Shown in pieces: positions 12,254 to 23,216 of a DNA stretch of 64,000 bases (position 1 is the first letter of the stretch; each line of letters begins with the position of its first letter). Origin of the DNA: Rhizophagus clarus (taxonomy: Eukaryota > Glomeromycota > Glomeromycetes > Glomerales > Glomeraceae). The stretch spans positions 436,501-500,500 of the forward strand of contig BLAL01000011.1 of NCBI GenBank assembly GCA_015698045.1, written 5' to 3'. Under the pieces are notes generated by a model. It was not told the DNA's origin. It searched no databases and saw only the letters and a list, made by a program, of their open reading frames with translations. The translations under genes and the position numbers were made by a program.

Positions 12254-12309
12254 CAGTCAAACTCCGATATAACGATATTTCGAAAAATATCGTTATTAAG
12301 GTCTGACTG
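12254..12309. mobile_element. 56-bp TIR-only Tc1/mariner-pogo-like relic
   Basis: CAGTCAAACTCCGATATAACG and its imperfect inverse ending GGTCTGACTG meet almost at the centre (TTTCGAAAAA) and are flanked by TA on both sides (12252-12253 and 12310-12311). The CAGTC..CGATATAACG terminus is typical of pogo/Tigger-type elements. It is a deletion derivative with both ends and almost no interior. Confidence 0.65.
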
Positions 12310-12621
12310 TATTAAATTTAATAATTTAATGATAAAACATATTACTGTAACGGGTTTGATTTTGTTTGTTTATTTATTCTTAAAATAACTGTAACACGGA
12401 AGTCGCAGTACGCCAATTACTGTCACCTGGACATCATATGCATAATGTGCATCATTGTACTGACCTTTCGTTTCACTAATCCATTCATTATACATAATAA
12501 AAAAAATGAAAGACGAATTTGGAAATCTAACAAAGAGGACAATGTAAATGAAGATCCGTTTTGTTCATATGACAAATTTACACACTTTCATAAAGTAATG
12601 AGTAATCCTGATGCTGTCTAA

Positions 12622-12950
12622 ACTAGTAAATTCGAATATACTCAAGTATTCATTTAAGTTCGAAAAGCATATTCGAATAATAATCGAAAAATTATTCGAA
12701 TATTATCCCTTCGTCTGCAACGCAGGCAAATTTGCCTGCATAAACATAAGTAGCATGTGAAAGTATACAGACGATCGGATATGAATAATTATTCTAATAT
12801 TAGCTGATAACTTCTTTTTATAGTAATGATTGATATAAGTTTAGCAGAATTATATAACTTTTAGTCGAACTTATATATTTGGAGTTTTAACTATACTATA
12901 TTTAGTTAATCAAATACTCGAATAACTCGAGTTATTCGAACAACTCTTTT
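12622..12950. repeat. ATTCGAA-rich element-like repeat
   Basis: ATTCGAAT/TTATTCGA motifs cluster at both sides (12635-12710 and 12905-12945) in opposite orientations, as in the hAT-type MITEs. Clear termini and target duplication were not found. Confidence 0.35.
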
Positions 12951-12959
12951 CAAACCATT

Positions 12960-13600
12960 CAATAAAACTAGCTAGTGAATGACTCAAATGACTGGTCACG
13001 CGTCATTTGGTTCATTTCAACGTTAATGACAAATGACCTAGTCATATATCGCTTTTGAACCCTCTTGGTAATCACTGTAAAAAAAAATGATTTTAAAATT
13101 TGTGAATATTAGTGATTTCTTTAAATTATTTGCTAAAAAGGAGGTTAAAGTTGAAGTAATCATTAAAATTTCTCTTGATTTATAATTTTAACTTATAAAA
13201 AAGTATTTATGTTACACAAATTTCAAAATTACTTCTAAGCAAACCTATTTGAAAAATTGTAAATCAAGAGAAATTTTTGTAACTTTAAACTTCTTGCTAC
13301 TAAATAATTTACTGATATTCACAAAATTTAAAAATAATCATTTTTTTAGTGATTATTATGGGACTCACTAATTTGAAAAAGGCGATATAATTACGTCATA
13401 ATTCTGACCAAAATTATTCATATCTTACAATTTCGATATTTTATACACGAAATATAAATTCATAATTCTGACCGGAATCATAAACTTGGCCTAAATTATA
13501 AAGCTAATTTTATGACAAATGACCCAAATGACTAGGTCATTCGAGGGTCATTAAGAAGTCATCTAAAAATGTACAAATGATCTGGTCATTTGCCATACCT
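12960..13600. repeat. AAATGAC-rich composite repeat carrying a nested MITE
   Basis: AAATGAC and GTCATTT motifs recur at 12985-13045 and 13510-13595 in inverted fashion. The right end reads outward as CCAGGTATGGCAAATGACC. The middle holds the TA-flanked MITE at 13071-13353 and a CATAATTCTGACC repeat. No matching target duplication, so boundaries are approximate. Confidence 0.4.
13071..13353. mobile_element. 283-bp MITE with TA target duplication
   Basis: It is almost entirely an inverted repeat: ATCACTGTAAAAAAA at the left pairs with TTTTTTTAGTGAT at the right. Inner arms share TTGTGAATAT and AAATTTCTCTTGATTTA with its inverse. TA flanks both ends (13069-13070 and 13354-13355), consistent with a Tc1/mariner-type MITE. 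It is nested in the AAATGAC repeat. Confidence 0.75.
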
Positions 13601-14063
13601 GGCTCGTATTAATTGATAAATTATTTAATGAACGATCTGTCCTAGTTTTTTTTATTAAAATAAGTAATCTTTTTTATGATATGGTTGTATTTAATGCTTA
13701 TGAATTTAATATATAAAATAAGGCTTTGTCCCACTATAACTAATTTTATGTGATTTTCAGTAAATAACACGGTATATAAAAGGATAAAGATTATCGTTTG
13801 TATAAACGTATAGTAATTGGATATACGTGTTTGAACATTCTTGCTTCTTATCGAACTTTTATGTCTAAAGGAGTATTTCATTAACTTCATTTCGTTTATC
13901 ATACGAGGAAATCTTTAGTATTACATAAAAAAACTTATCTTTCGGTTTATTTATGATAGTCTTATCTAATTTAAACTACTCCTCACAATTAAGCGGAAAA
14001 GTGTTGCGGCTGACACGTGATTTAATTGGTCTTATTGTCGACTATTGTCGGTGTTATGTCGAA

Positions 14064-14171
14064 ACTCAAATTCTCGTAGATCACTTATGTCCTAACAAAT
14101 CAAGACTCAAATTCTCGTAGATCACTTATGTGGAAACAACTAACAACTCAAATTCTCGTAGATCACTCTTG
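14064..14171. repeat. Three direct repeats of ACTCAAATTCTCGTAGATCA
   Basis: Identical 20-mers recur at about 14064, 14105 and 14146, each followed by a CTTATGT-like tail. The period is ~41 bp. They lie ~400 bp upstream of member 2. Confidence 0.85.
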
Positions 14172-14544
14172 TCTCAATCATGTACAATGAGATCAGCAAA
14201 ATAATTTACAGTATTTAGAAGCTCAGCCCGTCATTCTGCAGATTCTGCAGGCTACACAAGTCACAATAAGATTACATCTTGAATTTACATAAATAAACCT
14301 TTGAAATCTACCCTTTAAATTTAATTTCGTATCTAGATAAAGAAAAAAAAATCAATAAACTCATAATTTATTATTAAATACGAAAATCAAACTCTGTAAC
14401 AGATTTTCATTCACGTTAATTAAATTACTTTAATGTAAACATTCCGTTTTTTCCAATAGCTTATTTGTTTATTTTATTTTATTTTTATTTATTTATTTTT
14501 AAAAAATTTTTTTCCAATAACTTATTTTCATTATTTAGTCTGAT

Positions 14545-14957
14545 ATGAACCAAGATCAAACTTCTAACTCGGAGAACCTTCCGTCTTCGTTGGTCTCACC
14601 TAATATGAATCAGACCCAAGTTTCTAGCTCGGAAAGCCTTCCACCTTCCTTTACTTCATCTGATATGAACCAAGAACAAGTTTCTAGCTTGGAGGACCTT
14701 TCGCCTTCATTTATCTTGTCTAATATGAACCAAACTCAAGTTTCTAACTCGGAAAGCCTTCCACCTTCCTTTACTTCATCTGATATGAACCAAGAACAAG
14801 TTTCTAGCTTGGAGGACCTTTCGCCTTCATTAATCTTGTCTAATATGAACCAAACTCAAGTTTCTAACTCGGAAAGCCTTTCACCTTCCTTTATGAATCA
14901 AGATCAAGTTTTTAACGCGGAGAATATTCCACCTTCGTTTGTTACTATTTATCCTAA
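14545..14957 (+). repeat. 60-nt coding minisatellite in member 2
   Basis: Units begin ATGAACCAA and contain GTTTCTAACTCGGAAAGCCT. Because each unit starts with ATG in frame, unit loss or gain preserves both frame and a start codon. Confidence 0.85.
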
Positions 14958-15432
14958 TTCTCAAGACAATAACATCCTTACCGTTTCTCCACAAAACGGA
15001 TTTCACGTGACTACTGCGGCTCAATATACTCATCCTCAATCGCAAACGCCACCTCAACAAACTATATCTTTCCATCCTACTACCTTTTTCTATCGACCAC
15101 CTAATGACTTTTGTCATTATTATGTTAATTGTAGAGAAATCAGCTACAATATTGTTGAATGCTTATTAAACAAATCATTAAAAGAAAATAACGCTCAATA
15201 TAAAGAAAATGGATGCATTTTCTACTACCAGCAACAACCTGACATCACGTTTTATGAGGTATCATGCGAAATCGTTACTCCTCTTTTGATTAATAATTGT
15301 TTAAATAAAAATTTTCTTGGTATTGAGTTACAACAGAATATGGAAAAGGAGAAATTAGCGTTTACTTTTGAACAAAAAGAAAACCTTGAAGATTATTTAA
15401 AACAATATTTAAGCCAATACTTGTTAAAGTAA
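14545..15432 (+). CDS. Unrecognised paralog family, member 2 (longest repeat N-terminus)
   Basis: The 295-residue protein has seven N-terminal units starting MNQ, mostly 20 residues long (60-nt coding minisatellite). Two adjacent units are duplicated almost exactly (MNQTQVSNSESLPPSFTSSD and the next MNQEQ unit), a recent in-frame expansion. The conserved domain spans about 181-295, beginning FFYRPPNDFCHYY and ending YLSQYLLK. Start chosen at the first ATG in TCTGATATGAA, preceded by the T-run/CCAATAA leader shared with member 1. Function unknown; repeat variability suggests a flexible tail. Confidence 0.82.
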   Translation: MNQDQTSNSENLPSSLVSPNMNQTQVSSSESLPPSFTSSDMNQEQVSSLEDLSPSFILSNMNQTQVSNSESLPPSFTSSDMNQEQVSSLEDLSPSLILSNMNQTQVSNSESLSPSFMNQDQVFNAENIPPSFVTIYPNSQDNNILTVSPQNGFHVTTAAQYTHPQSQTPPQQTISFHPTTFFYRPPNDFCHYYVNCREISYNIVECLLNKSLKENNAQYKENGCIFYYQQQPDITFYEVSCEIVTPLLINNCLNKNFLGIELQQNMEKEKLAFTFEQKENLEDYLKQYLSQYLLK

Positions 15433-18040
15433 ATTGAAATTTTTTACATGGGATGTAAATTTGTAAGTTTATAACATTAGTAGTATTATCATTATCGTTA
15501 TGGTTTCTTTCTATCTTTATTTTCATTTTATTTATTTTTTTTCTTTATGCATGTATTTCTGTTAATAAATATGTACGTATAGTATAATTTTGTTCTATTA
15601 CAACTAACTTTATTTTATAATATTTGAATCCTCAGCAATAAAGCACAGTAAATAAAAGGATAAGGATAGTTACTTATATCATTCATTCGTCGTCTCGACA
15701 AAGTAAAATTCATATTTAATGCTCGTTAATTCCAGTAATTAGAAAAATATTAAAAATATTCCTCCAAAAAATTGCATGGGATTAACTAATTATTGCTTAA
15801 TAGGATTTTTTATTTGAATGTTTAAGAAAGGGGTCCAAACATAAATAAGATGAAGTTTATCGCTGGCTCGAAGTTATAAATGATATATTCTAAAAAAATA
15901 ATAAATAACAAATGAATAATAACACGATATAGTATATTAAATTTTACTTTAACTAATATTATGTTTTCGGTTTGTTAAAAAATGTAAAACAATATAGTAT
16001 TATATTCACTTTTGGTAATTTATTGAGTCACAGATTTTTTTTTTCAATTTTTGGATTTTGGAATTTCATAAAAATTCCATGGAATATAGAAATTTTTTTT
16101 TTAAGTTTGTGGTATTACTTACTAAGAAAATATGTAAATGTCATATTGGATATTTACGTAGTACTGACGTAGAACTCCATTGTAACATTCTTGTTTATTA
16201 TGAATAAAAACCTCTATATTCGGGATTTTCCACTATTTGTTATTAATTAAAATTTGCCGATAAAAATAGTCATTAAGGAATTATAACAAATATTCCGTTT
16301 AATTTAATTATTTTATCTTTCTTCTTGCATTTCTCAAGGGAACTTTGATGCGGTTCACTACCAGTTCTTTTAATAAATAAGAAGTCTCATATATTACCAT
16401 TGTTTATTATGATAGTCACCATACTTTCTATTAAATCATTGAAAAGTTTTTAATTTACTAACGGCACGAAAAGATGCATGTATTTATTATTATTTTTTTT
16501 TTTTTTTGATAGGAGTATTCAATTCGAAAAGAGAACTAAAAATATTTTAATAAAAAATAGACAATATAGAAATAATTTTAACCAATCATCATCTTTAGAG
16601 ATTTGTTATATTTTTAATCGGGATAAATTTTAAAATATTTATCCACTATATTGTAATACAAAAAAAACCTTGCAAAAACAATTATGAATTTATTTATTTA
16701 TTTCATCGTTGTATTATTGTTAGCTAAAATTGGATGAGACGTTTATCGGTTCTCATAATACAGTAGTAACACGAGAATGAGTATCAAAATATGGCATACT
16801 TTGAATGATAAACTTTTTTGATTATAGAAATCCTTAATAAAGAAAGGCAAAAAAGACATGATATGTTGTATTACCATGCAAACACTTTTTTAAATAACCT
16901 AATTATTTCGTTGTAACAAGGTGAAGTTGAAACCATTTTTTAATAATTTTATAAACAAAGATCATTTATGCACATGTATTTTTTGCTCACACACTATTAA
17001 ATAGCTTCAGCTAAAATTTTATTATCGATTGCATTGAATTTTATTAAGTACATTATAAAAAAAAAATTTGTTGTTATTATTCAAATGTTGAGAGTTTGAG
17101 TCGCCATATATATATATTTCTTTGCATACGCAAATGATATTGTCAAAATTCGTACGTTAGTTATTGATTGTATGCGACTGTATTTAATAAATATCTTATT
17201 CGTATAAAAGTATTAATAAAAAAAAACAACTGTATTTTGTATCCTGCGTATTTTTTTTTTTTTTTAAAAAAAAAAAATACTAGATTACTTACCAGACAAT
17301 TTCCGGACAAAAACCGGACATTAACTGGACGAAATTATATTAATCTATCAAATCTTGATGAAACTAATATTTAATAATTTAAAAAGATGTTAAAGAAGGG
17401 CAACAATAAAAAAGACCCTAAATATAAATTAAATGTCATTGATGTTATATTTGAATTGTGCACATTACATACCTTAATTAATGAAGTAGTACAAGCCGCA
17501 GTGTTTGAAATTAATCACGTGCGGAGAGTTCGCACATTTTATGTGTAAAATGATGTGCGAAAAAGTATTTTCTAATAGTGAGTAAGCTTAAAAGAAAAAA
17601 AAACAAATTTTTTATGTACGCAAAGTGCACATAAAAATTTTTGTTCAGGTTTGAATTTAATTGATGTATTTTATTCACCAACTTAAAACAGTAACGATCA
17701 AAGAGTTTAACTAGGTAGATACTCTCTGATCATTACTAAGAATGGTAGTGTTGTGCGTGCACACTTTACAGTGAATTTCAAACACTTTGTGTACAAGGAT
17801 GAAACACAATAATTTTCCCTTTAATTATCTAGAAACGTCACACGGATACCATAAATGGTAAAGATGATAATCTAGGACAAATGGAATGCATGAATTCATT
17901 GATTTCCACCGAAAGCTCGTTTATTAAAATCATAAAACTTGCTTATCTGACGCAGTTTCCTATTCCGGTTTCAGCTTATCTAAAAAATGTTAGTTCTATT
18001 ACTGTGGAACGAAAATATAAACAATTTTAAATCGTTTCAT
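15433..18040. other. Intergenic DNA; right part duplicated upstream of member 5
   Basis: No gene was supported; ORFs at 15972 and 17168 are short AT-rich frames. From about 16780 the sequence (ATGGCATA.TTTGAATGA, TCCTTAATAA.GAAA, TACG..CTGTATT, CGTATAAA.TATTAATAAAA) matches 26550-26910 with divergence. This shows that members 3 and 5 were duplicated together with over 1 kb of upstream DNA. Confidence 0.5.
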
Positions 18041-18083
18041 TTTATTGCAATGACACATGTAATTTGTCCCTCCACATAAAAAA

Positions 18084-18090
18084 TATAAAA
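18084..18090 (+). promoter_or_regulatory. Candidate TATA box of member 3
   Basis: TATAAAA followed by GGGCATGG is conserved at the equivalent place before member 5 (27248-27256), in otherwise diverged sequence. Downstream the shared segments are a T-run/A-run junction and GC.TAGTTTAAT.GTATTCA. Confidence 0.45.
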
Positions 18091-18279
18091 GGGCATGGAA
18101 ATAAAAATATCGACCAGGTCAAGCGAAATTTCCCCCAGCATTCTCTCTTTTTTTTTTTAAAAAAAAAAAGGACGACTAATCGGCTTTTTGCGTAGTTTAA
18201 TAGTGTATTCACCAGATTTCGTTCAAGATTTTTGTCATATTTATAAATATATCCACATTTCACACTTAAAATAGTAAAT

Positions 18280-18882
18280 ATGAATCAAGCTCACTCTCAA
18301 ATTCGAGATTTTAACTCGGAGAACATACCCTCTTCAATTATTACTACTTATTCTAATCAAGATAATTATAACGTTCCTACTTTGTCATCACAATCAAATT
18401 TTGATCAAGAATCCACCTCCTATGCTGCAAAAGCCCTTTATATGGCTTCTACGCCTCAGGGTCAATATAATAATATAAATTATAATATGCAGACACAAAT
18501 TGTGCCTCCTCAACAAACACCTCCTGTCCATCCTAACGTATTTTTCTATCGACCTCCAAATGACTTTTGGCATTATTATGTTAATTGTAAAGAAATTTGC
18601 TACGGTACCGTTACATATTTATTAAACAGATCATTAAAAGAAAACATGCAATTCAACGAAAATGAATGTTTTTTCTATTATCAACAACAACATGACGCTA
18701 GGTTTTATCAAATAACATGCGAAATTGTCTCTCCTATTTTGATCAATAATTGTTTAAACAAAAATTTTCTTGGAATTGAGTTTCAAAATTCTGAACAAGA
18801 GCACTTAGCATTTACATTTGATCAAAAAGTGAATCTTGAAAATTATTTAAAGCAATATTTAAGCCTTTACTCATTAAACTAA
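18280..18882 (+). CDS. Unrecognised paralog family, member 3 (subfamily II)
   Basis: This 200-residue protein lacks the MNQ repeats of members 1 and 2; its N-terminus is Q/N/S-rich. The conserved domain spans about 88-200, starting FFYRPPNDFWHYYVNCKEIC (Trp where members 1, 2, 4 and 6 have Cys) and containing LAFTFDQ. With member 5 it forms a subfamily sharing VHPN before FFYRPP and a .EQEHLAFTFDQ segment. The first ATG follows the conserved upstream leader. Function unknown. Confidence 0.8.
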   Translation: MNQAHSQIRDFNSENIPSSIITTYSNQDNYNVPTLSSQSNFDQESTSYAAKALYMASTPQGQYNNINYNMQTQIVPPQQTPPVHPNVFFYRPPNDFWHYYVNCKEICYGTVTYLLNRSLKENMQFNENECFFYYQQQHDARFYQITCEIVSPILINNCLNKNFLGIEFQNSEQEHLAFTFDQKVNLENYLKQYLSLYSLN

Positions 18883-19194
18883 ATAAGACTATTCGTTTAA
18901 TTTAAGTAGTATTATTGTCTTCACTTATTTATAATACTTTTTCATTTCTTTATTAAGAACTGTATATACATAATAGCATAACGGACGAATGAGCACGAAA
19001 GGAAAGAAATACATAAATTGAACACATGTTACTACATAAAAACATTTTCTATAACTGCTTGAATTGTTGTAATCGTGAATTTATAAGATAAAGCTCAATA
19101 AATTATTTATTACTATAGTGTCATTTTAAGAGTCAATTCAAATTGATTTTTTTTATAACTGGTTACGGAACTGAGTTTTGTGAACAGTCCGTAT

Positions 19195-20060
19195 GTCTAA
19201 AATGGCCAATATTTCTAAAGGAATGTTTAACGTAACAAACCACTATTAACTAGAAAAAAAATCCTTTCCCTCTCCATTTACCTCTGCGTCTAAGAAAATA
19301 TGTAATCCTATAATAAGAAAAATACAACAAAGAAAAGGAAACATTTCATTAAAATGTTTCCTATTAATTTAAACCTCTTTTCAATTTGCCTTGTGATCGT
19401 ATCTGAAAAAGCCAGTATTCCTACAAGAGATGTTTCGTTAAAAAATGTTTCTTAATCAAAAAAAAAAGATCTCTCCCTCCCTAATTACCTCATATTTGGC
19501 AATTATTCCTATAAGAAAAAGAAAATTTCGCTAAGAATGTTTCTTTTAAATTAAAAAACAAATCTTCCCTTCCCATTTATCTCATATTCGTCTCAAAGAA
19601 AGCCGGTATTCCTACAAATTGAAGAAAAGAACCTCCTCTTATCTCCCTTCCTTCGTATCCAAGTCTGTAAAAGAAAAAATAAACGTCACGTTAGAAACGC
19701 TTCTACTCCAAAAAAAAAAAATATTTTTTTCCTTTATTATTTACCTCGTGTTCGGTTAGAAACGTTTTTTAAATAAAAAAAATTTTCTCCTTCGACCTTT
19801 CGCCGGGTTCGTGTTTAATGGTATTTCATACTTTCATTCCTACAAAAAACAAAAAGAAAAAAATGTTTAGTTAAAAAATAAAAAGAAGTATTTCTTTCCC
19901 TTTTTTTACTTACCTTAAGTTCGTGTAGTAACAAAAAGAAAGTGAAAAACATTTTATCAGAAAGTTTAGCCATAAGAAAATATATATATATTTTTTTTCT
20001 GATAGGGAATGCCAGCATTGCGTAAATATTATTTCTTAAATAAACCAATCAAAATTTATC
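19195..20060. repeat. Tandem array, ~100-bp unit, about 8 diverged copies
   Basis: Units repeat CCC.CCATTTACCTC, a GT.TCGT..AAGAAAG segment, CC.GTATTCCTACAA, GAAAAAGAAA and a TTTCGTTA..AATGTTTCT core. The order and motifs match the arrays at 395-1775 and 46050-46510. The minus-strand frame at 19815-20048 lies in this array and is not a gene. Confidence 0.65.
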
Positions 20061-20569
20061 ACGTGATAGGAATGGCCACGCCCTTTCCTATTAGCTATCA
20101 AATTAAAATAATTTGTATCATAACATATCCTCTCTTTCAATAAAATGAATAAATGAACGAATAATAATTATATAGCTTCAAGTCTGCGACAATCTACTTG
20201 TAAACTCGTTTATTTATGTTTGGCCACATTAATCTCGTTACAATTTTTTATTGATATTTAGTATTTCTCTAATTACTGGTGTTAACGAGTTTTATTTTGA
20301 CGATACAATAAATGATACATGTTGTAATTTTATTTACTCATATACCATGCTTTTTTTACTGAAAATCCAAATATTATGGCATAAAGAACATAAAGTTGGT
20401 TATGATGGAACAAAATCTGATTATATATACTAAATTCATAAACATAAATACAATCATACCATATAAAAGATTACTTAATTTAATAAAAAATAAAGGTAGA
20501 AAGAAACAATAATAATGATAATACTACTAATATTATAAATTTAAATACTATGTAAAAAAAAATCGTAAT

Positions 20570-21181
20570 TTACTTTAATAAGTATTGGCTTAAATATTGT
20601 TTTAAACAATCTTCAAGGTTTTCTTTTTGCTCAAAAGCAAACGCTAGTTTCTCATTTTCCGTATTCTGTTGAAACTCAATACCAAGAAAATTTTTGTTTA
20701 AACAGCTATTAATCAAAAGAGGAGAAACGATTTCACATGATACCTGATAAAACCTAGCATTATATTGTTGCCGATAGTAGAAAATACATTTATTTTCATA
20801 TTGAACGTTATTTTCTTTTAATGATTTATTTAATAAATAAGTGACGGTATCATGACAGATTTCTTTACAATTAACATAATAATGACAAAAATCATTTGGT
20901 GGTCGATAGAAAAAGATAGTAGGATGGAAAGGTATGGGTGTAAGTGTAGTTTGTAATATTTGTTGAGGCAACGTTTGCGTATTAGCATATTGAGGATGAA
21001 TATTTTGAACCGCAGTAGTTGAGTGAATTACGTTTGAATTCGAGATGGTAAGGACATTGTTATCTTGAGTATTAGAAAGTGAAGAAAGTGAAGACGGATG
21101 GGTTTCCGAGTTATGAGTTTGATTCATATCAGATGAAGTAAGTGAAGGTGAAAGGTTCTCCGAGTTAGAAACTTGATTCAT
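20570..21181 (-). CDS. Unrecognised paralog family, member 4
   Basis: The 203-residue protein has two shortened MNQ units (MNQVSNSENL.., MNQTHNSETH..), an S/T/N/Q-rich linker and the conserved domain at about 90-203 (FFYRPPNDFCHYYVNCKEIC, CEIVSPLLIN, YLSQYLLK). It sits in inverted orientation to member 3. Its 3' flank (20455-20570) is the reverse complement of the 3' flank of member 1, so this copy derives from the same duplication series. A T-run/A-run junction lies at about 21235-21260, just upstream of the start. Confidence 0.82.
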   Translation of the reverse strand: MNQVSNSENLSPSLTSSDMNQTHNSETHPSSLSSLSNTQDNNVLTISNSNVIHSTTAVQNIHPQYANTQTLPQQILQTTLTPIPFHPTIFFYRPPNDFCHYYVNCKEICHDTVTYLLNKSLKENNVQYENKCIFYYRQQYNARFYQVSCEIVSPLLINSCLNKNFLGIEFQQNTENEKLAFAFEQKENLEDCLKQYLSQYLLK

Positions 21182-21509
21182 ATCGGAATATAAATTATTA
21201 AAAAAGAATAAAATAAACGAAAGATTTAAAGTTTATTTTTATTTTTTTTTAAAAAAAAAATTAATTAGAAATAAGTGGAGAATTTTACTTTTGTATTTAA
21301 TAAAAATTAAGAATTTATTTTTTTTCTAAATTTTAAAAGGTATATTAAACTCAAAATTGCGCATATTTATATTGTTTTTTCCGTGTGATTAGAGAGTATC
21401 ATGCCGGAATTCTTTTCCCCGATAATGTACAAATGTGATACAAATCTTCCAAAAACACCCCATCAAATTGATCATCAACTTATTATTTGTGTCACAAAGT
21501 GCATAGGTT

Positions 21510-21569
21510 ATAACCTTTGATGGACACCTTGATGGGGTGCAACCCATCAAGATGATCATCAAAGGTTAT
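21510..21569. other. Nested hairpin
   Basis: ATAACCTTTGATG at 21510-21522 pairs with CATCAAAGGTTAT at 21557-21569, and the inner CTTGATGGG pairs with CCCATCAAG around a GTGCAA loop. Outer flanks carry AGAGAGTA and TACTCTCC. It is likely the core of a small MITE; no target duplication was found. Confidence 0.6.
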
Positions 21570-23216
21570 ATGAATTGTACTCTCCGTACTACATCAAAAT
21601 TTAGTCGGTATTTCCCGAAGCAAGGTCTAAGAACAATGAGAGTATTTGAAATTTTTTAATAACTAGCGAAATTATTTGGAATTTCATTCGAGATAATATT
21701 AATGTCGTCGGAGCAGATTAACAAGAAACCTAACGTTAATGTTTTGACAATAGTATATGGACGGCTCAACTAAAAATATATATATAATTATAAAGTTTAG
21801 TATATTTATTATATTTCTTTTTATCAATAGCAATTTTTTACACTTAAGTATTATTTGTTATACTATCTATCAACTCTCAAACTTTATCAGTTATGTAAAA
21901 TTTTCTGTGTTACGCACTTACGCTGCATTAAATAAATAAAGAAAATCAATTCCGTTCTAGTTTTAATTGATTAAATGTTTTGGCTTGAGTTTAATTACGC
22001 CTTTTTTTTCTTAAACAATTATATTTATTAGAAAAGAGATTTAACTTTGGACGAAAAAGTTTTCATATGTCCATTGTAAAGGATGATGAGTAACAAACGT
22101 TTTAATAACCAATGACTGTATAAAGGATCGTCTGTATGCATATTATAGTCAATGATAATTTCTAGTTAATCGACAAGAAATAGAGTTATCGCACGGAGGG
22201 TTGGAGCCCTTCAGATATCGTTATAACAAACATTACATGATTTTAAACTGAAATTATTATAGTATAATAAATAAGTCATTATAGAGAATGTCAAAAATAA
22301 ACAAATTTAGATACAAAGAAGAAATTTCTCTTCATTCTGTTCGTATTCATCTTATCATATGCTTTTATTTTGAATTCAGAAGTTCTATTTGTTAATTTGC
22401 ATTAATTGATTCTATCTTACTTAGCGAACAGTAAACTACAAACATTTTAAATCTTTGAATATTTAAGATTTATCTTTTTTTTTTATTTAGTTTCTTTTTA
22501 TCCTTGGTCATTTATTTCTCTTTGAGTTTATGATTTTGGTTAATTCAGTCATTTATAAAATGTAAAATATAAATTTTATTTGCTTAGCCAATTTTGGTAT
22601 TTTTATAGCAACTCTGCTCCGAATTTATATAGTAACGTTCTGCCATTCTTAAGCGATTCGGGCTCAAAGATTTTGATTTGCAAAATTCACTATTTAATTT
22701 ATTTTTGTGTTCGCGATTTCCATTGAATTTTAAAATGTAATGTTCTGTCGATCATAGCGGATCAAAAAAAGGAGAAGTGGCTTCAAGAGATTAATTTAAA
22801 GTTTGGGCTAATAGATGATGACTAAAATTACAATAGTGCAAACACCCAATTTAGGTATATCATTCAGGTAAAACATTCCATGCAGATCAAAAGGTCACGA
22901 GAACTAACCATAGATCGGCAATTTAACAAGTACTGTATGTACTGTACGTACGCACCTTATTAAATGATAGTAGTAATTTGTGTTCATATAAGAATAAATT
23001 AATTAGTAAATTTTACCTTTGTAAACGATAATAAAGGTAAGTATTTACTTAAACGTCAAACTTGACAGTCGCGGAGTATGAATGTGAAATTCCTTTAATA
23101 GATAACGAAAGTAATATTTAAGTAAAAAAATATAATGGAATATGATATTGATGAATTAGTAAACAGATACGGAATAGATGGTTGGAAATTCAAGAAGTTA
23201 TCTAGCTGCCATCCCG
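21570..23216. other. Gene-less stretch
   Basis: Only short AT-rich frames (for example 21757-21939) occur. No repeat, RNA gene or conserved domain could be supported. Confidence 0.45.

Noticed and set aside
13642-13902. 86-codon minus-strand ORF
   Set aside because: I/K/Y/N-rich frame expected by chance in AT-rich DNA; no motif, no repeat elsewhere.
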